NCBI GenBank assembly: GCA_946478235.1
Contig: CAMLBF010000004.1
Span: forward strand, 62,001 to 126,000
DNA: 64,000 nt
Source: an uncultured Bartonella sp.
GTDB taxonomy: Bacteria > Pseudomonadota > Alphaproteobacteria > Rhizobiales > Rhizobiaceae
Direction of reading: 5' to 3'
Below are positions 26,561-35,575 of this stretch, in pieces (position 1 is the first letter of the stretch; each line of letters begins with the position of its first letter). Under the pieces are notes generated by a model, which worked only from the letters and a program-made list of their open reading frames with translations, had not been told where the DNA came from and made no database searches. Position numbers and translations under genes: made by a program.

Positions 26561-26665
26561 AACCCAACTTTCCAATTTTGGCCGGTCAGCGGCTGTGCGC
26601 GTTTATTCATTTATATAGCGTGCGTAAGAGTTGACAGGTTGTACTAGAGTTTAAAGGTGAAGCCT

Positions 26666-26959
26666 ATGTCCCGCGCCTGCGAATTGACCGGAAAATCGGT
26701 CCAATATGGCAATAACGTCAGCCACGCAAACAACAAAACGCGTCGTCGCTTTTTGCCGAATCTTTGCAATGTTACTTTGATTTCTGAAGCTCTTGAGCAA
26801 AGTTATCGTTTGCGTATCTCTGCTGAAGCATTACGTTCAGTTGAGCATCGTGGTGGTCTTGATGCTTTTCTCGTTAAGGCTAATGAAAAAGAATTATCGC
26901 AACGTGCACGTTTGCTAAAGCGTCAAATTGCAAAAAAGTTGGCTGAAAAAGCTGCTTAA
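26666..26959 (+). CDS. rpmB: 50S ribosomal protein L28
   Basis: The 97-residue basic protein has the L28 start [20 protein letters not shown] followed by [14 protein letters not shown], and an alphaproteobacterial C-terminal extension ending AKKLAEKAA. It binds 23S rRNA near the exit-tunnel side of the 50S subunit. ATG 26666 is chosen because AAAGG sits eight bases upstream; a GTG at 26657 would overlap that site. It is monocistronic, with its own promoter and terminator. Confidence 0.96.
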   Translation: MSRACELTGKSVQYGNNVSHANNKTRRRFLPNLCNVTLISEALEQSYRLRISAEALRSVEHRGGLDAFLVKANEKELSQRARLLKRQIAKKLAEKAA

Positions 26960-26982
26960 TTTTTCATTGAAATTATTATGTT

Positions 26983-27010
26983 AAACGGCCGGTTTAACCG
27001 GCCTTTTTTC
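26983..27010 (+). terminator. Intrinsic terminator of rpmB
   Basis: GGCCGGTT and AACCGGCC pair around a single T (effectively a short loop), followed by TTTTTT. Confidence 0.9.
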
Positions 27011-27035
27011 TGGTTCCATCACCCAGGTAAAAAAA

Positions 27036-27686
27036 ATGACAAAGTCACATCACTTACTTTTAGCTGTTTTTGCTATGTGTGTTGCGGTTACTGCATCTAA
27101 TGTTCTTGTGCAGTATCCGTTTCATTGGTTCGGTTTTGAACACCTTTTGACATATGGTGCTTTTACCTATCCATTTGCATTTCTCATTAATGATCTAACG
27201 AATCGCCGTTATGGTCCACAAGCAGCACGCCGGATCGTTTATGCGGGTTTTGTATCAGGACTTGTGGTTTCGTGGATATTGGCCAGTCCGCGTATAGCGA
27301 TTGCTTCAGGAACGGCATTTTTATTTGCTCAATTACTGGATATAACGGTTTTCAATCCGCTTCGTCGTAAGACTTGGTGGATAGCACCACTTGCTGCTGC
27401 AATTACCGGTTCTGCTTTAGATACAGTTTGGTTCTTTGGTGTAGCTTTCTCAAGCCACTTTTCATTTATTGATACATTGACTGGCTATAGCGATGGTTCA
27501 AACACCACGATGACCAATTTCTTAGGGTTGGATATTCCAGTCTGGCTGTCACTTTCTTTTGGTGATTTTGGTGTGAAATTGGTTATGGGAATATTTATGT
27601 TGCTACCTTATGGTGCAATTTTAGCGATATTCATGCCCGATATCTATAACGGAAAAACGGATCCAAAGAACAATCAAGCTGCTTGA
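27036..27686 (+). CDS. yhhQ: Queuosine precursor transporter (YhhQ/VUT family)
   Basis: The 216-residue protein has six hydrophobic segments and the family motif YPFAFLINDLTNRRYGPQAAR (TYPxxFxxxDxxNxxYG) near residue 45. YhhQ proteins import queuosine precursors (preQ0, preQ1 and related bases) for modification of tRNA wobble G34. Other conserved pieces are LDITVFNPLRR and SALDTVWFFGVAF. The start follows the rpmB terminator closely (25 bases), with AGGT upstream. No queuosine riboswitch fits in that short gap. Confidence 0.87.
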   Translation: MTKSHHLLLAVFAMCVAVTASNVLVQYPFHWFGFEHLLTYGAFTYPFAFLINDLTNRRYGPQAARRIVYAGFVSGLVVSWILASPRIAIASGTAFLFAQLLDITVFNPLRRKTWWIAPLAAAITGSALDTVWFFGVAFSSHFSFIDTLTGYSDGSNTTMTNFLGLDIPVWLSLSFGDFGVKLVMGIFMLLPYGAILAIFMPDIYNGKTDPKNNQAA

Positions 27687-27939
27687 TATGATTCAACAAA
27701 GCGTAGCATTTAAATGCTGCGCTTCATTATATTAGTTTTCTAATTTTATATGAAGCTAATCTGGCTTTTAATTGATGAATTAAAAGTCAGATGTTTGTAT
27801 ATTCTATATTTGAGCTTCTATTGGAATTAACAACAATCGCGATTAAATAATTATAGAATGATATTTAGAAACACGATTTGGTTGTATGTGGCGACATTTC
27901 CGCGCTACCCATTGAAATGCGTAGATTAGACTTATCGTG
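27687..27939. other. Convergent intergenic region with palindromic hairpin
   Basis: AAGCGTAGCATTT (27699-27711) is followed directly by AAATGCTGCGCTT, an almost perfect 26-base palindrome that pairs fully if G-T pairs are allowed. It may end the yhhQ transcript although no long T run follows. The remainder is AT-rich with no gene. Confidence 0.4.
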
Positions 27940-29805
27940 TTAATTTGATTTCTTTTCATCAAACAAGCTTGCAAGCTGTTCGGTCATCGCTCCAGCCAAT
28001 TCCTCAGCATCGACAATTGTCACCGCGCGCCTATAATAACGTGTGACATCGTGGCCAATACCAATAGCGATGAGCTCAATAGGCGAACGTGTTTCGATTT
28101 CCTGAATGACAGCGCGTAGATGTTTTTCAAGATAGTTGCCTGGATTTACAGAAAGTGTCGAATCATCAACTGGCGCGCCATCAGAAATCATCATCAAAAT
28201 CCGACGATGTTCACGTCTAGCCAATAAACGTTGATGCGCCCAAATAAGTGCTTCACCATCAATATTTTCTTTCAATAGACCTTCGCGCATCATGAGGCCA
28301 AGATTACGGCGAGCACGCCGCCATGGCGTATCAGCACTCTTATAAATAATGTGACGCAAATCATTTAGCCGACCGGGGTTTGCAGGTTTGCCATGTGCCA
28401 ACCATGTTTCGCGAGATTGGCCACCCTTCCAGGCTTTTGTTGTGAAACCTAAAATTTCAACTTTTACTCCGCAGCGCTCCAACGTTCTCGCCAGAATATC
28501 AACACATGTTGCTGCAACGGTGATAGGTCTACCTCTCATTGAACCAGAATTATCAATAACAAGAGAAACAACAGTATCACGAAAGTCCGTGTCACGTTCT
28601 TGTTTGAATGATAGCGGTTGTGTCGGATCTATAATGACACGAGGCAAACGTGCTGAATCCAAATAGCCTTCTTCTAGATCAAAGTTCCATGATCTATTTT
28701 GTTGGGCCATAAGTCGCCTTTGTAAGCGATTCGCTAATCTGCCGACGACGCCTTGCAAATTGCTAAGTTGTTTATCAAGAAAAGCACGCAGCTTTTCTAG
28801 TTCTGCAATATCACAGAGATCAGGTGCTTCGACTTCTTCATCAAATTCGCGCGTATAAACCTTATAATCGCCTAAGCCATCCATATCAGAGAATGGTTGC
28901 GGAGGGCGTGTCGTTTGGCCGGGTGTCTGCTCGGTATCAATTTCTTCAGAATCACCACCATCATCTTCAGCAGCTTCAGCGGCTTGCATTTCGCCGTCTT
29001 CCGCATCATCACCAGCTTCATCTGATGGTTCACTATCAGATTTATCAGAACCTTCTTGCTCTTGAGAATTCTGCTCGTCATCTTGCTGATCAACATTTTG
29101 TTGATCATCTTCTTCATCATCAGCAAGAGAATTTTCTTCAATGCTTTCAGCCATTTCCATCGAAACAAGCATATCTCGCACGATGCGAGCAAATTTTTTC
29201 TGATTTTCGATGTTCTCTGCCAATGCAGATAAATCTCTACCCGCTTTTTCTTCTATCCATGAACGCCAGAGATCCAATACAGGGCCAGCTTCTTCTGGCG
29301 GTTTGCGACCAGTTATTTTTTCTCTAACAAGAAGGGCAATAGCTTCTTCAAGGGGGGCTTCTTGTTGACTGGTGATAGCGGCATAATTGGCTCGGCTGTA
29401 TTTGTCTGCCAGCATAGCATCAAGATTATTTGCCATACCTTCCATTGCTAATGTGCCAATTGCTTCGATACGCGCTTGTTCTACCGCGTCAAAAATAGCA
29501 CGTGCTTCCGCCCCCTGCGGTGCCAAACTTGCATGAATTTCTGTATCATGGCGTGCGCGCCTTAAGGCCATAGAATCACCAAGGCCACGCGTTACAGCAA
29601 AATTTTGCTGTGTCGGGTGGCGTGGTAAATCAGGGAGTCTGGCATGATCACCAACAATCGAAGGACGATCGTCACTGAAAACGACTTCTAAGTCGCGTAC
29701 ACCACAGACAGCACGCATACAGGCGCTAACCGCTCTTTTAAACGGTTCGCTATCAACCAAGCCGGATGGGCGTTCACGGCTATTATCACCTGTCTCTGCG
29801 GTCAT
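27940..29805 (-). CDS. cobT: Cobaltochelatase subunit CobT
   Basis: The 621-residue protein has an N-terminal helical domain (about 1-220). An extremely acidic and Gln/Ser-rich linker follows (about 222-305, dominated by D, E, Q and S). The C-terminal von Willebrand A domain has the MIDAS motif DNSGSMRG near residue 412. With CobS and the large CobN it forms the ATP-dependent chelatase that inserts cobalt into hydrogenobyrinate a,c-diamide in aerobic B12 synthesis. It lies 12 bases downstream of cobS. No cobN or other cob gene is in the window, so whether the strain makes B12, or uses CobST for another metal insertion, cannot be judged here. Confidence 0.93.
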   Translation of the reverse strand: MTAETGDNSRERPSGLVDSEPFKRAVSACMRAVCGVRDLEVVFSDDRPSIVGDHARLPDLPRHPTQQNFAVTRGLGDSMALRRARHDTEIHASLAPQGAEARAIFDAVEQARIEAIGTLAMEGMANNLDAMLADKYSRANYAAITSQQEAPLEEAIALLVREKITGRKPPEEAGPVLDLWRSWIEEKAGRDLSALAENIENQKKFARIVRDMLVSMEMAESIEENSLADDEEDDQQNVDQQDDEQNSQEQEGSDKSDSEPSDEAGDDAEDGEMQAAEAAEDDGGDSEEIDTEQTPGQTTRPPQPFSDMDGLGDYKVYTREFDEEVEAPDLCDIAELEKLRAFLDKQLSNLQGVVGRLANRLQRRLMAQQNRSWNFDLEEGYLDSARLPRVIIDPTQPLSFKQERDTDFRDTVVSLVIDNSGSMRGRPITVAATCVDILARTLERCGVKVEILGFTTKAWKGGQSRETWLAHGKPANPGRLNDLRHIIYKSADTPWRRARRNLGLMMREGLLKENIDGEALIWAHQRLLARREHRRILMMISDGAPVDDSTLSVNPGNYLEKHLRAVIQEIETRSPIELIAIGIGHDVTRYYRRAVTIVDAEELAGAMTEQLASLFDEKKSN

Positions 29806-29817
29806 AAGCGTCTTTCA

Positions 29818-30807
29818 TTAGGAAAAAACGGTGTTAACAACTGATTCGGGAAGTTCTTTTCCAAAAGCTCGTTGGTAAAATTCTGCAACAGTCGGGCGCT
29901 CAAGCTCGTCACATTTGTTCAAGAAAGTGAGCCTGAACGCAAAACCAATGTCTTTAAAGATTTCAGCGTTTTCAGCCCATGTAATTACGGTACGTGGACT
30001 CATCACCGTTGATAGGTCACCATTGATGAATGCTTGTCTCGTCATATCGGCAACTCGTACCATCTGCGATACAGTTTCTCGACCTTCTTTGGTTTGAAAA
30101 TGCTTTGCTTTCGCTAGAACTATATCAACCTCATTGTCATGCGGCAGATAGTTTAGTGTAGTAACAATTGACCAACGATCCATCTGTGCCTGATTAATCT
30201 GCTGTGTGCCGTGATAAAGGCCTGTTGTATCGCCAAGGCCAACAGTATTAGCCGTTGCAAACAGGCGGAAAGCTGGATGCGGGGCAATAACACGGCTTTG
30301 ATCAAGCAAAGTCAGACGACCAGAAGATTCAAGAACACGTTGGATAACAAACATAACATCAGGGCGACCTGCATCATATTCATCAAATACCAAGGCAACG
30401 TTTTTCTGATAGGCCCATGGTAAAATACCGTCTTTGAACTCAGTAATTTGCATGCCATCCTTGACGACAATGGCATCTTTACCAACAAGATCGATACGAC
30501 TGACGTGACTATCGAGATTGACACGTACGCACGGCCAATTCAAACGAGCAGCAACCTGTTCGATGTGTGTGGATTTACCGGTACCGTGGTATCCTGAAAC
30601 CATAACACGTCGGTTGAACGCAAAACCGGATAAAATGGCTAATGTCGTATTACGATCAAAAAGATAATCAGGGTCAAGTTCTGGAACATAGGGATCACTT
30701 TTACTGAATGCAGGAACCTGCATATCCGTATCAATGCCAAATACATCATGTGCCGAAACTGTTATATCCGGCATATTCTCTATGCCCAGATCATCTTTAG
30801 TCATCAT
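29818..30807 (-). CDS. cobS: Cobaltochelatase subunit CobS (AAA+ ATPase)
   Basis: This 329-residue MoxR-like AAA+ ATPase has Walker [11 protein letters not shown] near residue 74, Walker [14 protein letters not shown] near residue 138, and sensor residues in [13 protein letters not shown]. It works as a hexamer with CobT to drive cobalt insertion by CobN. Two adjacent Met codons start the frame; GGAGG is only one base from the first and four from the second, so the second may be used. It heads the cobS-cobT operon. Confidence 0.94.
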   Translation of the reverse strand: MMTKDDLGIENMPDITVSAHDVFGIDTDMQVPAFSKSDPYVPELDPDYLFDRNTTLAILSGFAFNRRVMVSGYHGTGKSTHIEQVAARLNWPCVRVNLDSHVSRIDLVGKDAIVVKDGMQITEFKDGILPWAYQKNVALVFDEYDAGRPDVMFVIQRVLESSGRLTLLDQSRVIAPHPAFRLFATANTVGLGDTTGLYHGTQQINQAQMDRWSIVTTLNYLPHDNEVDIVLAKAKHFQTKEGRETVSQMVRVADMTRQAFINGDLSTVMSPRTVITWAENAEIFKDIGFAFRLTFLNKCDELERPTVAEFYQRAFGKELPESVVNTVFS

Positions 30808-30848
30808 GCCTCCACACGGGTAAATATCCGCTGTCTGAATTAATTTAT

Positions 30849-30863
30849 CACACGTAAGGTGTG
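30849..30863. promoter_or_regulatory. Small inverted repeat upstream of cobS
   Basis: CACAC and GTGTG flank GTAAG. It lies about 45 bases upstream of the cobS start and next to a minus-strand TAGAAT that could be a -10 box. It may be an operator, but five-base arms are short. Confidence 0.2.
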
Positions 30864-30970
30864 TATTCTACCTCTGCCACAAAGTTGACAGATCTTTGTA
30901 TTGTTATCAGACTGTTGAGAAAGAATTTCAATGGTCTTCGCAAAGAAATATTTCTAAGATTTAAAATATT

Positions 30971-31585
30971 TCAGCAAAAACCAGCATTCTTTAGCAAATT
31001 ATAAGCTTGCAGAACCTCACGCAGTCTTTCTTCAGATGAACGATCGCCGCCATTTGCATCAGGATGGTGTATTTTTACCAATGCTTTATATTTTGCTTTG
31101 ATATCGTCACTTGTTGCACTTGCTTCAAGTCCCAGTGTTACAAAGGCTTTTGCTTCAAGTGTTTTAAGTTTACGTGGTGCTTGGGTATTGCGTTGCTGAC
31201 CAAACATATGGAGAGCATCATTTACCCGATTTTGATAGGCTGCTGACCCCGAGCGAATCCGTGAAAAATCCGCCGATGTTTTCTTTGCAGAGGCATTCAC
31301 GCCAGCCTTCCACGTGGGGCGATGACCGGTCAAAGCATCTTTCTGGAATTTTGCGATATCTTCATTCGATAATCCAGAAAAATAATTGAAGTTCTTATTG
31401 TATTCACGCACATGATCAATACAAAAATGAAGATATTGTCCTTCATGGTTGCGGCCAGCAGGCGCACGATGGGTTCCAGGCTTTTCACAGCCTGCCCATT
31501 GGCATTGCGGCACCTCAGGTTCAACTTTCTTTTTTTTGTTTGAACTGATGCGAATAGAGTCAAATAGTTTCGATGTGGTTGTCAT
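30971..31585 (-). CDS. J-domain protein with C-terminal J domain and N-terminal Cys/His cluster
   Basis: In this 204-residue protein the J domain is at the C-terminus (about 143-204), with the HPD motif in LVKIHHPDANGGDRSSEERL. The N-terminal third has Cys and His residues spaced like a metal site (PQCQWAGCEKPGTHRAP, then LHFCIDHVREYNKNFNYF). This layout is a known alphaproteobacterial family and differs from DnaJ, where the J domain is first. It probably stimulates an Hsp70 ATPase, with the N-terminal part giving substrate specificity; the client is unknown. It is divergent from bolA. Confidence 0.82.
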   Translation of the reverse strand: MTTTSKLFDSIRISSNKKKKVEPEVPQCQWAGCEKPGTHRAPAGRNHEGQYLHFCIDHVREYNKNFNYFSGLSNEDIAKFQKDALTGHRPTWKAGVNASAKKTSADFSRIRSGSAAYQNRVNDALHMFGQQRNTQAPRKLKTLEAKAFVTLGLEASATSDDIKAKYKALVKIHHPDANGGDRSSEERLREVLQAYNLLKNAGFC

Positions 31586-31723
31586 GGTTCCGACTTACGC
31601 AAAACAGGAATGTTTGACAAGAATTGACATTAGGAAATTTTATTCCCACAATCTTGATGCCCAATCTTTACGGAAAAGAATCGGGCTTGGTTTGTCGATC
31701 ACATATGGGATTAAAAGTATAAA

Positions 31724-32005
31724 ATGTCCAGCACAGTTGCAGAAACAATCGAGAAAAAGCTTCAAGCGGCATTTTCCCCTACAGTCTTAGAAGTTATTAA
31801 TGAAAGTCATCTTCATGCAGGCCATCAACACGCTGACGGTGTTTCTTTTGACGGCACAGGTGAAACACATTTTCGTGTTAAGATAACTGCATCAGCATTT
31901 AATGGTTTAAAGCGTGTTGATATTCACCGTGCAATTAATCATGTTCTTAAACATGAGCTTGATAGTGGTGTGCACGCCTTGGCGATCGAGGCGAAAGCCA
32001 ATTGA
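31724..32005 (+). CDS. bolA: BolA family protein
   Basis: This 93-residue single-domain BolA protein has the invariant His and loop residues in INESHLHAGHQHADGVSFDGTGETHF, then the helix-turn-helix-like segment HRAINHVLKHELDSGVHALAIEA. BolA proteins pair with monothiol glutaredoxins on [2Fe-2S] clusters and in some bacteria act in transcription or stress morphology. No glutaredoxin gene is adjacent in this window. Start ATG 31724. Confidence 0.92.
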   Translation: MSSTVAETIEKKLQAAFSPTVLEVINESHLHAGHQHADGVSFDGTGETHFRVKITASAFNGLKRVDIHRAINHVLKHELDSGVHALAIEAKAN

Positions 32006-32071
32006 ATTTTGTTATTTAACATAGGCATTTATTATAATTTCGCGCAAACTTCGAATTCTTTATAAAAGAAA

Positions 32072-33028
32072 TTATGCGCGTGGATGAGCCTTTTTATAAA
32101 TTTCTAAAAGGTGGTCTGTGTCCACGCCAGTATATATTTGCGTTGTGGAAAGACTTGAATGCCCGAGCAGTTCCTGAATTGTACGTAAATCGCCACCACG
32201 TGATAAAAGATGGGTAGCAAAAGAATGGCGTAATGCATGGGGCGTTACTGTATCAGGAAGGCCAAGGCATGCGCGTAAGTGTTGGACAGAGCGTTGGATA
32301 ATTGCTGGCTGTAATATTCCACCCTTTGCCCCTCGAAACATTGGTTGATCGGATACCAGTATGTATGGGCAGCGATTGATGTAATCAGCAACGGCCTCAT
32401 GAACGGCGGCAATCACTGGTACAAGCCGAGTTTTTCCACCTTTTCCCTTGACGTAAATACTTGTTGCTGTGTTGTCAGAAAAATCTTCTGGAGTTAAAGC
32501 CAGTGCTTCGGATATTCGTAAACCACACCCATAAAGTAATGTAAGCACAGCAGCGTTACGGGCAGCGATCCACGGTTCCTCATCTGGTTGTGTTGCCTTA
32601 TCGACGAGATGGACAGCATCAGCAACACTTAATGGCTTTGGTAGGGATTTTGGTTGCTTTGGTGTCCGTATGATACGAGCAGCAGGGACATCTGCCAGAC
32701 CTTGTGTAGATAAAAACCGCAAAAAAGATCGTATACCCGCAAGACCTCGGCCAAGAGAACGTGCGCCAATGCCCTCACTTCTACGGTATGCAAGATATGA
32801 TCGTAAATCTGCGACACGAAGATTATTTAGATCTTTGAAACAAGGTTGATGACCAATGTGCTGGCAAAGAAAAGTTAAAAATTGTCGGCTGTCTCGTTCA
32901 TAAGCTTCTATTGTATAATCCGCCATTCGGCGCGTTTTTTGAAGCTGATCAAGCCAAGTTTTACGCGCTTCTAATAGTTCGATTGACGCGTCAAGTAGAA
33001 GCTCTTTGGTTAGAGTTGTCTCTGTCAT
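32072..33028 (-). CDS. xerC: Site-specific tyrosine recombinase XerC
   Basis: The 318-residue protein has an N-terminal SAM-like core-binding domain (about 16-115) and a C-terminal catalytic domain. Catalytic residues are visible: Arg in YGCGLRISEAL, the HxxR box HALRHSFATHLL, the second His in LLGHSSLSTTQ and the nucleophile Tyr in IYTGVD. XerC with XerD resolves chromosome dimers at dif, activated by FtsK, which is encoded in this window. I favour XerC over XerD because of the C-terminal YKKAHPRA. The start codon lies inside a perfect 32-bp palindrome and lacks a visible ribosome site. Confidence 0.87.
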   Translation of the reverse strand: MTETTLTKELLLDASIELLEARKTWLDQLQKTRRMADYTIEAYERDSRQFLTFLCQHIGHQPCFKDLNNLRVADLRSYLAYRRSEGIGARSLGRGLAGIRSFLRFLSTQGLADVPAARIIRTPKQPKSLPKPLSVADAVHLVDKATQPDEEPWIAARNAAVLTLLYGCGLRISEALALTPEDFSDNTATSIYVKGKGGKTRLVPVIAAVHEAVADYINRCPYILVSDQPMFRGAKGGILQPAIIQRSVQHLRACLGLPDTVTPHALRHSFATHLLSRGGDLRTIQELLGHSSLSTTQIYTGVDTDHLLEIYKKAHPRA

Positions 33029-33051
33029 GATAAAATTTTATCATGACAGAG
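33020..33051. repeat. Perfect 32-bp palindrome covering the xerC start codon
   Basis: The left half CTCTGTCATGATAAAA (33020-33035) is the exact reverse complement of the right half TTTTATCATGACAGAG (33036-33051), with no spacer. The xerC ATG (complement of 33026-33028) and its first three codons form one arm, and the 5' untranslated region the other. In RNA this would bury the start codon in a long stem; in DNA it could bind a dimeric protein or extrude a cruciform. Confidence 0.85.
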
Positions 33052-33084
33052 TTTAATATCTGGTTTCTAATGTAAGACACCACA

Positions 33085-33930
33085 CTATTTAGTTTTTTTG
33101 GAAGATGATGTCTTCCGCTTATTGTCTGTTTTTTTATTGTCTGATGAGGACGCTTTTGTGCTATCTGTTAAAGCGTTGGAATTATCCCTTAATTCATTGG
33201 CGGTTCTTAAATTTAATAACAATGGTAAATTGTTTAATGACATTAAATGGGCAAATATCCAGCCGAGGTGATGTTCTTTATGCAGCTTTCCTAGCTGATC
33301 AGCTGACAACGTATTAAATTTTTCTGTGTCGATGATCCAGAAATTGGTAAGTCGTGCTGTTTGTCCAACATTGTTGCGAATATCAATAGACTGTTTCTTT
33401 AACAAATCCATTTTTGATAGTGTGTCAACAAATTTGGCTGTTTGCTCCATACTGTTTTTAAAGCCGTTCAATAAATTGATCCGGTTTTCCATAAAGGGAG
33501 ATACGCTGCCATCGCTGTTGAATAGATCGATACCTTCAAGCTCATTAAACATTCCTGATTCAGAATCGAAGCAGATAGTAAGTTCTTTCTGATCTGGTGT
33601 TCCAGCTAAAACAAATGGATAACGTCGAATAAACGCGGGAATATATGTATCTGCTTTCCATTTGTTTTCTGCGTCCAGAAAGTCATTTTTCCCATTGGAG
33701 AGGCCTAGCATTACAACAGGAGTATAAGAGATTTTACCATCGGGTGTTTCAGCCCCCATAAAAAGAATGGGATAGTTGAGGGCTGCTTGATAAAATTCGT
33801 CGCCGGCAACGGGTACCCAATGGGTATTGGCGGCGAAAGTCATATCTTTATTATCATTAAATTTTAGTTTTTTATGGGTTTCTCGCGAAATGGGAACAAT
33901 ATTTTTATAAAAAAGCATAACTGTTGTCAT
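33085..33930 (-). CDS. SapC family protein
   Basis: This 281-residue soluble-looking protein matches the SapC family through VPISRETHKKLKF, the HWVPVAGDEFYQAALNYPILF block and the AFIRRYPFVLAG segment. SapC proteins were first noted near S-layer secretion genes in Campylobacter and are scattered in Proteobacteria; the biochemical function is unknown. The C-terminal 35 residues are Lys/Ser/Thr-rich and probably disordered. No signal peptide or TM segment is evident. It stands alone between xerC and rimM with no secretion or S-layer gene nearby. The start has AAGGAT about eight bases upstream. Confidence 0.72.
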   Translation of the reverse strand: MTTVMLFYKNIVPISRETHKKLKFNDNKDMTFAANTHWVPVAGDEFYQAALNYPILFMGAETPDGKISYTPVVMLGLSNGKNDFLDAENKWKADTYIPAFIRRYPFVLAGTPDQKELTICFDSESGMFNELEGIDLFNSDGSVSPFMENRINLLNGFKNSMEQTAKFVDTLSKMDLLKKQSIDIRNNVGQTARLTNFWIIDTEKFNTLSADQLGKLHKEHHLGWIFAHLMSLNNLPLLLNLRTANELRDNSNALTDSTKASSSDNKKTDNKRKTSSSKKTK

Positions 33931-34085
33931 AATAGGTATCCTTTTAGACTCTCCAGTAAATATTATGGCTAAGTGATTGCAATTTTAGTGGCCCCCCCAA
34001 AAAAACCGCTAGGTTTAATGTTATGAAACTACCCTTTGTAGTTGCATTCTTTCTTTATTGCACTGAATGTGTCAAAAAATGCTTA

Positions 34086-34118
34086 CCAAGTCGAGAACTA
34101 TAGTTTTCTATAACTTGG
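34086..34118. repeat. Hairpin-forming inverted repeat before rimM
   Basis: CCAAGT (34086-34091) and ACTTGG (34113-34118) flank an imperfect inner palindrome centred on CTATAG. It lies 38 bases before the rimM start and could be an operator or part of a 5' leader. Confidence 0.3.
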
Positions 34119-34155
34119 AACAGTGTTCTGCTTAATAGTTAGATGGAATTTGAAA

Positions 34156-34701
34156 ATGATCGGTCACCCAGTTCAGCTTGCCACAATTGGAGCAGCCCAT
34201 GGGACAAAAGGCGAAGTCAAAGTGAAAACCTTTACCGCTGCTCCTTTAGATCTCGCCTCATATGGTAGTCTTTATGACAAGAATGGGAAACAATTTGAAA
34301 TAGAAGATATTCGCATACAAAAAAACGTAGTAATCGTCAGGTTTTTAGGTGTTAGTGATCGTAATACGGCAGAATCTCTTAAAGGTACCGAGTTATATGT
34401 TGAGCGGGATCAACTACCCGATGACCTTGATGACGATGAATTTTATCATACCGATTTAATAGGTCTTACAGTCAAAAATGAACTGGGGCAAAAAATCGGC
34501 ACAGTTCATGCTCTATTTGACTTTGGTGGCGGAGATCTTTTGGAATTAAAGCTTATGAAACAGAAAATGGTTCTTATTCCTTTTTCTAAAGCTGCCGTGC
34601 CTGAGATAAAAATAGAAGAGGGATTTATTGTTATTGATTCTATCGCTGCGGGTCTTAAAGAAGATCAAGACACGGAGAATGATGACGAGGAAAAGAAATG
34701 A
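34156..34701 (+). CDS. rimM: Ribosome maturation factor RimM
   Basis: The 181-residue protein has the RimM N-terminal beta barrel ([21 protein letters not shown]) and a C-terminal PRC barrel ([20 protein letters not shown], then [24 protein letters not shown]). It assists 30S maturation by binding S19 near the 16S rRNA head. The acidic tail ([13 protein letters not shown]) is not conserved. ATG 34156 is preceded by GGAA at good spacing; the frame is open further upstream. The last four bases overlap the trmD start. Confidence 0.94.
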   Translation: MIGHPVQLATIGAAHGTKGEVKVKTFTAAPLDLASYGSLYDKNGKQFEIEDIRIQKNVVIVRFLGVSDRNTAESLKGTELYVERDQLPDDLDDDEFYHTDLIGLTVKNELGQKIGTVHALFDFGGGDLLELKLMKQKMVLIPFSKAAVPEIKIEEGFIVIDSIAAGLKEDQDTENDDEEKK

Positions 34702-35396
34702 GCTTTCACGCATGTGTCTTGACGCTATATCCTGAAATGTTTCCTGGCTTTTTAGGTCACTCAATGGCAGGAAGAGCACTTGAAAACGGTTTATGGTCGC
34801 TCGATACGGTGCAGATTAGAGACTTTGCAAAAGATCGCCATCATAGTGTTGATGACACGCCATCTGGTGGCGGAGCAGGGATGGTTATGAAACCAGACGT
34901 TCTGGCCGCTGCTATTGATAGTGTGGATAACAATGTACCGCGCTTACTAATGAGCCCAAGAGGTAAACCTTTTAATCAAAAAATGGCTAGAGAATTCGCT
35001 AGTGGCAATGGTGTTACTCTGATCTGTGGGCGGTTTGAAGGAATTGATGAACGGGTCATAGAAGCAAGAGAGCTTATAGAAGTTTCAATTGGTGATTATA
35101 TTTTATCAGGTGGTGAAACTGCTGCATTGGTTATACTCGACAGTATTATTCGACTGTTGCCTGGTGTTATGGGTAATAGCGAATCGGGTGAGCAGGAAAG
35201 TTTTGAAACCGGATTGTTGGAATACCCACATTATACGCGGCCTCAAATTTTTGAAGGAAGAACGATTCCGGAAGTTTTAACTTCGGGAAATCATCAGGCA
35301 ATAAAGAATTGGCGAAAATTACAGTCAGAACAAATTACAAGAGAACGGCGTCCGGATCTTTATGCACTTTACGAGAAAAATAAAGGCAAAGCTTGA
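34698..35396 (+). CDS. trmD: tRNA (guanine-N1-)-methyltransferase
   Basis: The 232-residue SPOUT methyltransferase makes m1G37 in tRNAs that read CNN codons, preventing +1 frameshifting. The trefoil-knot SAM site is visible as [25 protein letters not shown] and [15 protein letters not shown]. The substrate loop RLLPGVMGN is also present. It overlaps rimM by four bases (ATGA) for coupling. Confidence 0.96.
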   Translation: MSFHACVLTLYPEMFPGFLGHSMAGRALENGLWSLDTVQIRDFAKDRHHSVDDTPSGGGAGMVMKPDVLAAAIDSVDNNVPRLLMSPRGKPFNQKMAREFASGNGVTLICGRFEGIDERVIEARELIEVSIGDYILSGGETAALVILDSIIRLLPGVMGNSESGEQESFETGLLEYPHYTRPQIFEGRTIPEVLTSGNHQAIKNWRKLQSEQITRERRPDLYALYEKNKGKA

Positions 35397-35406
35397 TTCA
35401 CTTGAT

Positions 35407-35543
35407 ATGATAGTGTAATGGCAAGCTACGTTTTCAGGTGAACTATCATCTGCATCCGGAAAACAATGGATGGTGAATCCGCTCCTGCCGTAAGGCATAG
35501 CTTATGGAACGCAGATTTTCAGAGGCAAGTGTTGAGCGCTCTG
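35407..35543 (+). promoter_or_regulatory. Possible structured leader of rplS
   Basis: ATGATAGT (35407-35414) pairs with ACTATCAT (35442-35449), and CAGAG (35520-35524) pairs with CTCTG (35539-35543) with two further G-C pairs inside. Both lie in the 179-bp gap between trmD and rplS. There is no T run, so termination is not implied. A ribosomal-protein leader is possible but unproven. Confidence 0.25.
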
Positions 35544-35575
35544 ACTGTTCGAGAAGAACATGAAGGATTGATACG

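Noticed and set aside
26632-26655. Second TTGACA near rpmB as a promoter
   Set aside because: No -10 box at acceptable spacing; it falls into the ribosome-site region, and the upstream pair at 26532-26560 is much better.
26960-27035. PreQ1 riboswitch before the queuosine precursor transporter
   Set aside because: The 76-base gap is filled by the rpmB terminator and leaves no room for an aptamer.
29020-29130. Possible tandem repeat in cobT
   Set aside because: The region is compositionally biased (GAT/GAA/CAA codons) but I could not find a regular repeat unit.
28824-29327. 167-codon plus-strand frame opposite the CobT linker
   Set aside because: His/Leu/Gln-rich because it is antisense to the acidic CobT linker; pure composition artefact.
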